A DNA stretch of 5,568 bases from the NCBI GenBank assembly GCA_030619585.1, contig JAUXBD010000126.1:1-5568 (forward strand), given 5' to 3'. A model generated the notes under the pieces. The model was given only the letters and a program-made list of their open reading frames with translations, ran no database searches and was not told where the DNA came from. This document shows, piece after piece, positions 5,445 to 5,568 of the stretch. The position numbers and the translations under genes are program-made. The stretch's first letter is position 1. Every line of letters starts with the position of its first letter. This DNA comes from Desulfobacteraceae bacterium (GTDB taxonomy: Bacteria > Desulfobacterota > Desulfobacteria > Desulfobacterales > SURF-7).

Positions 5445-5568
5445 ATGGCAGAAAAAAAGAAAACTAAACCCAATAAAAGAAAAAAAAAAACAACAAGAAA
5501 GAAGAAAAAGAAAAAACTCAATAACAAACAGAAGTTAATAACAATTTCAGTCTACCATGATATTTTCA
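5445..5568 (+). CDS. Lysine-rich N-terminus of an unidentified protein (runs off right edge)
   Basis: An ATG at 5445 follows a full AAAGGAGG (5431-5438) with a six-base spacer, and a strong promoter lies upstream, so expression is well supported. The 41 visible residues start MAEKKKTKPNKRKKK. In the first 30, 18 are Lys or Arg, including six lysines in a row at 19-24, after which the sequence turns more hydrophobic (KLITISVYHDIF). Such basic leaders occur on nucleic-acid-binding proteins and as cytoplasmic tails before membrane segments; too little is present to choose. The reading frame passes through a run of eleven A bases (5480-5490), where slippage would shift the frame. Confidence 0.75.
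   Translation, partial: MAEKKKTKPNKRKKKTTRKKKKKKLNNKQKLITISVYHDIF

Overview
The window looks like chromosomal sequence of a strictly anaerobic, fairly AT-rich bacterium (roughly 40% G+C by eye). It most resembles a Desulfobacterota (Desulfobacterales-like) sulfate reducer or relative. That assignment is inference. It rests on the full three-domain NifU used with NifS outside any visible nitrogenase cluster, the NadA sequence type (…HHYQR…FCGVHFMAESAAIL…AGCWMSDM), the FdhD/MOSC molybdenum-enzyme genes and a DUF2284-type cysteine protein.

Layout. Positions 1-2095 carry a leftward gene row: an HTH regulator with a seven-cysteine tail (2095-1715), a stand-alone MOSC protein (1648-1217), fdhD (1104-307) and the first third of nadA (314 to the left edge, overlapping the fdhD stop by 8 bases). 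Positions 2369-4361 carry a rightward nifU-nifS pair whose ORFs overlap by 20 bases. A 5'-truncated DUF2284 remnant follows directly, to 4719. Next comes a convergent gene for an unrecognised 129-residue protein (5121-4732). A 323-base gap holds a near-consensus promoter at 5309-5337, which leads into a new lysine-rich ORF starting at 5445 and running off the right edge.

The leftward and rightward rows diverge from one control region. It contains a perfect 16-bp inverted repeat (2191-2206 and 2232-2247). Each arm begins with a consensus -35 TTGACA, one facing each way, and the candidate -10 boxes lie between the arms. Two copies of a CCACA-n-TGTGG-like dyad sit inside it, 24 bp centre to centre. 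This fits a bidirectional promoter under common control, and the adjacent HTH/cysteine protein is the obvious candidate regulator.

How the genes may work together (inference). NifS releases sulfur from cysteine and NifU builds Fe-S clusters. FdhD needs a cysteine desulfurase as sulfur donor to sulfurate the formate dehydrogenase cofactor. NadA is a [4Fe-4S] enzyme, and in Bacillus subtilis a nifS-like gene sits with the nad genes. The locus can therefore be read as a sulfur/Fe-S supply module (nifUS) co-regulated with sulfur- and Fe-S-dependent clients (fdhD, nadA, MOSC) through one palindromic divergent promoter.
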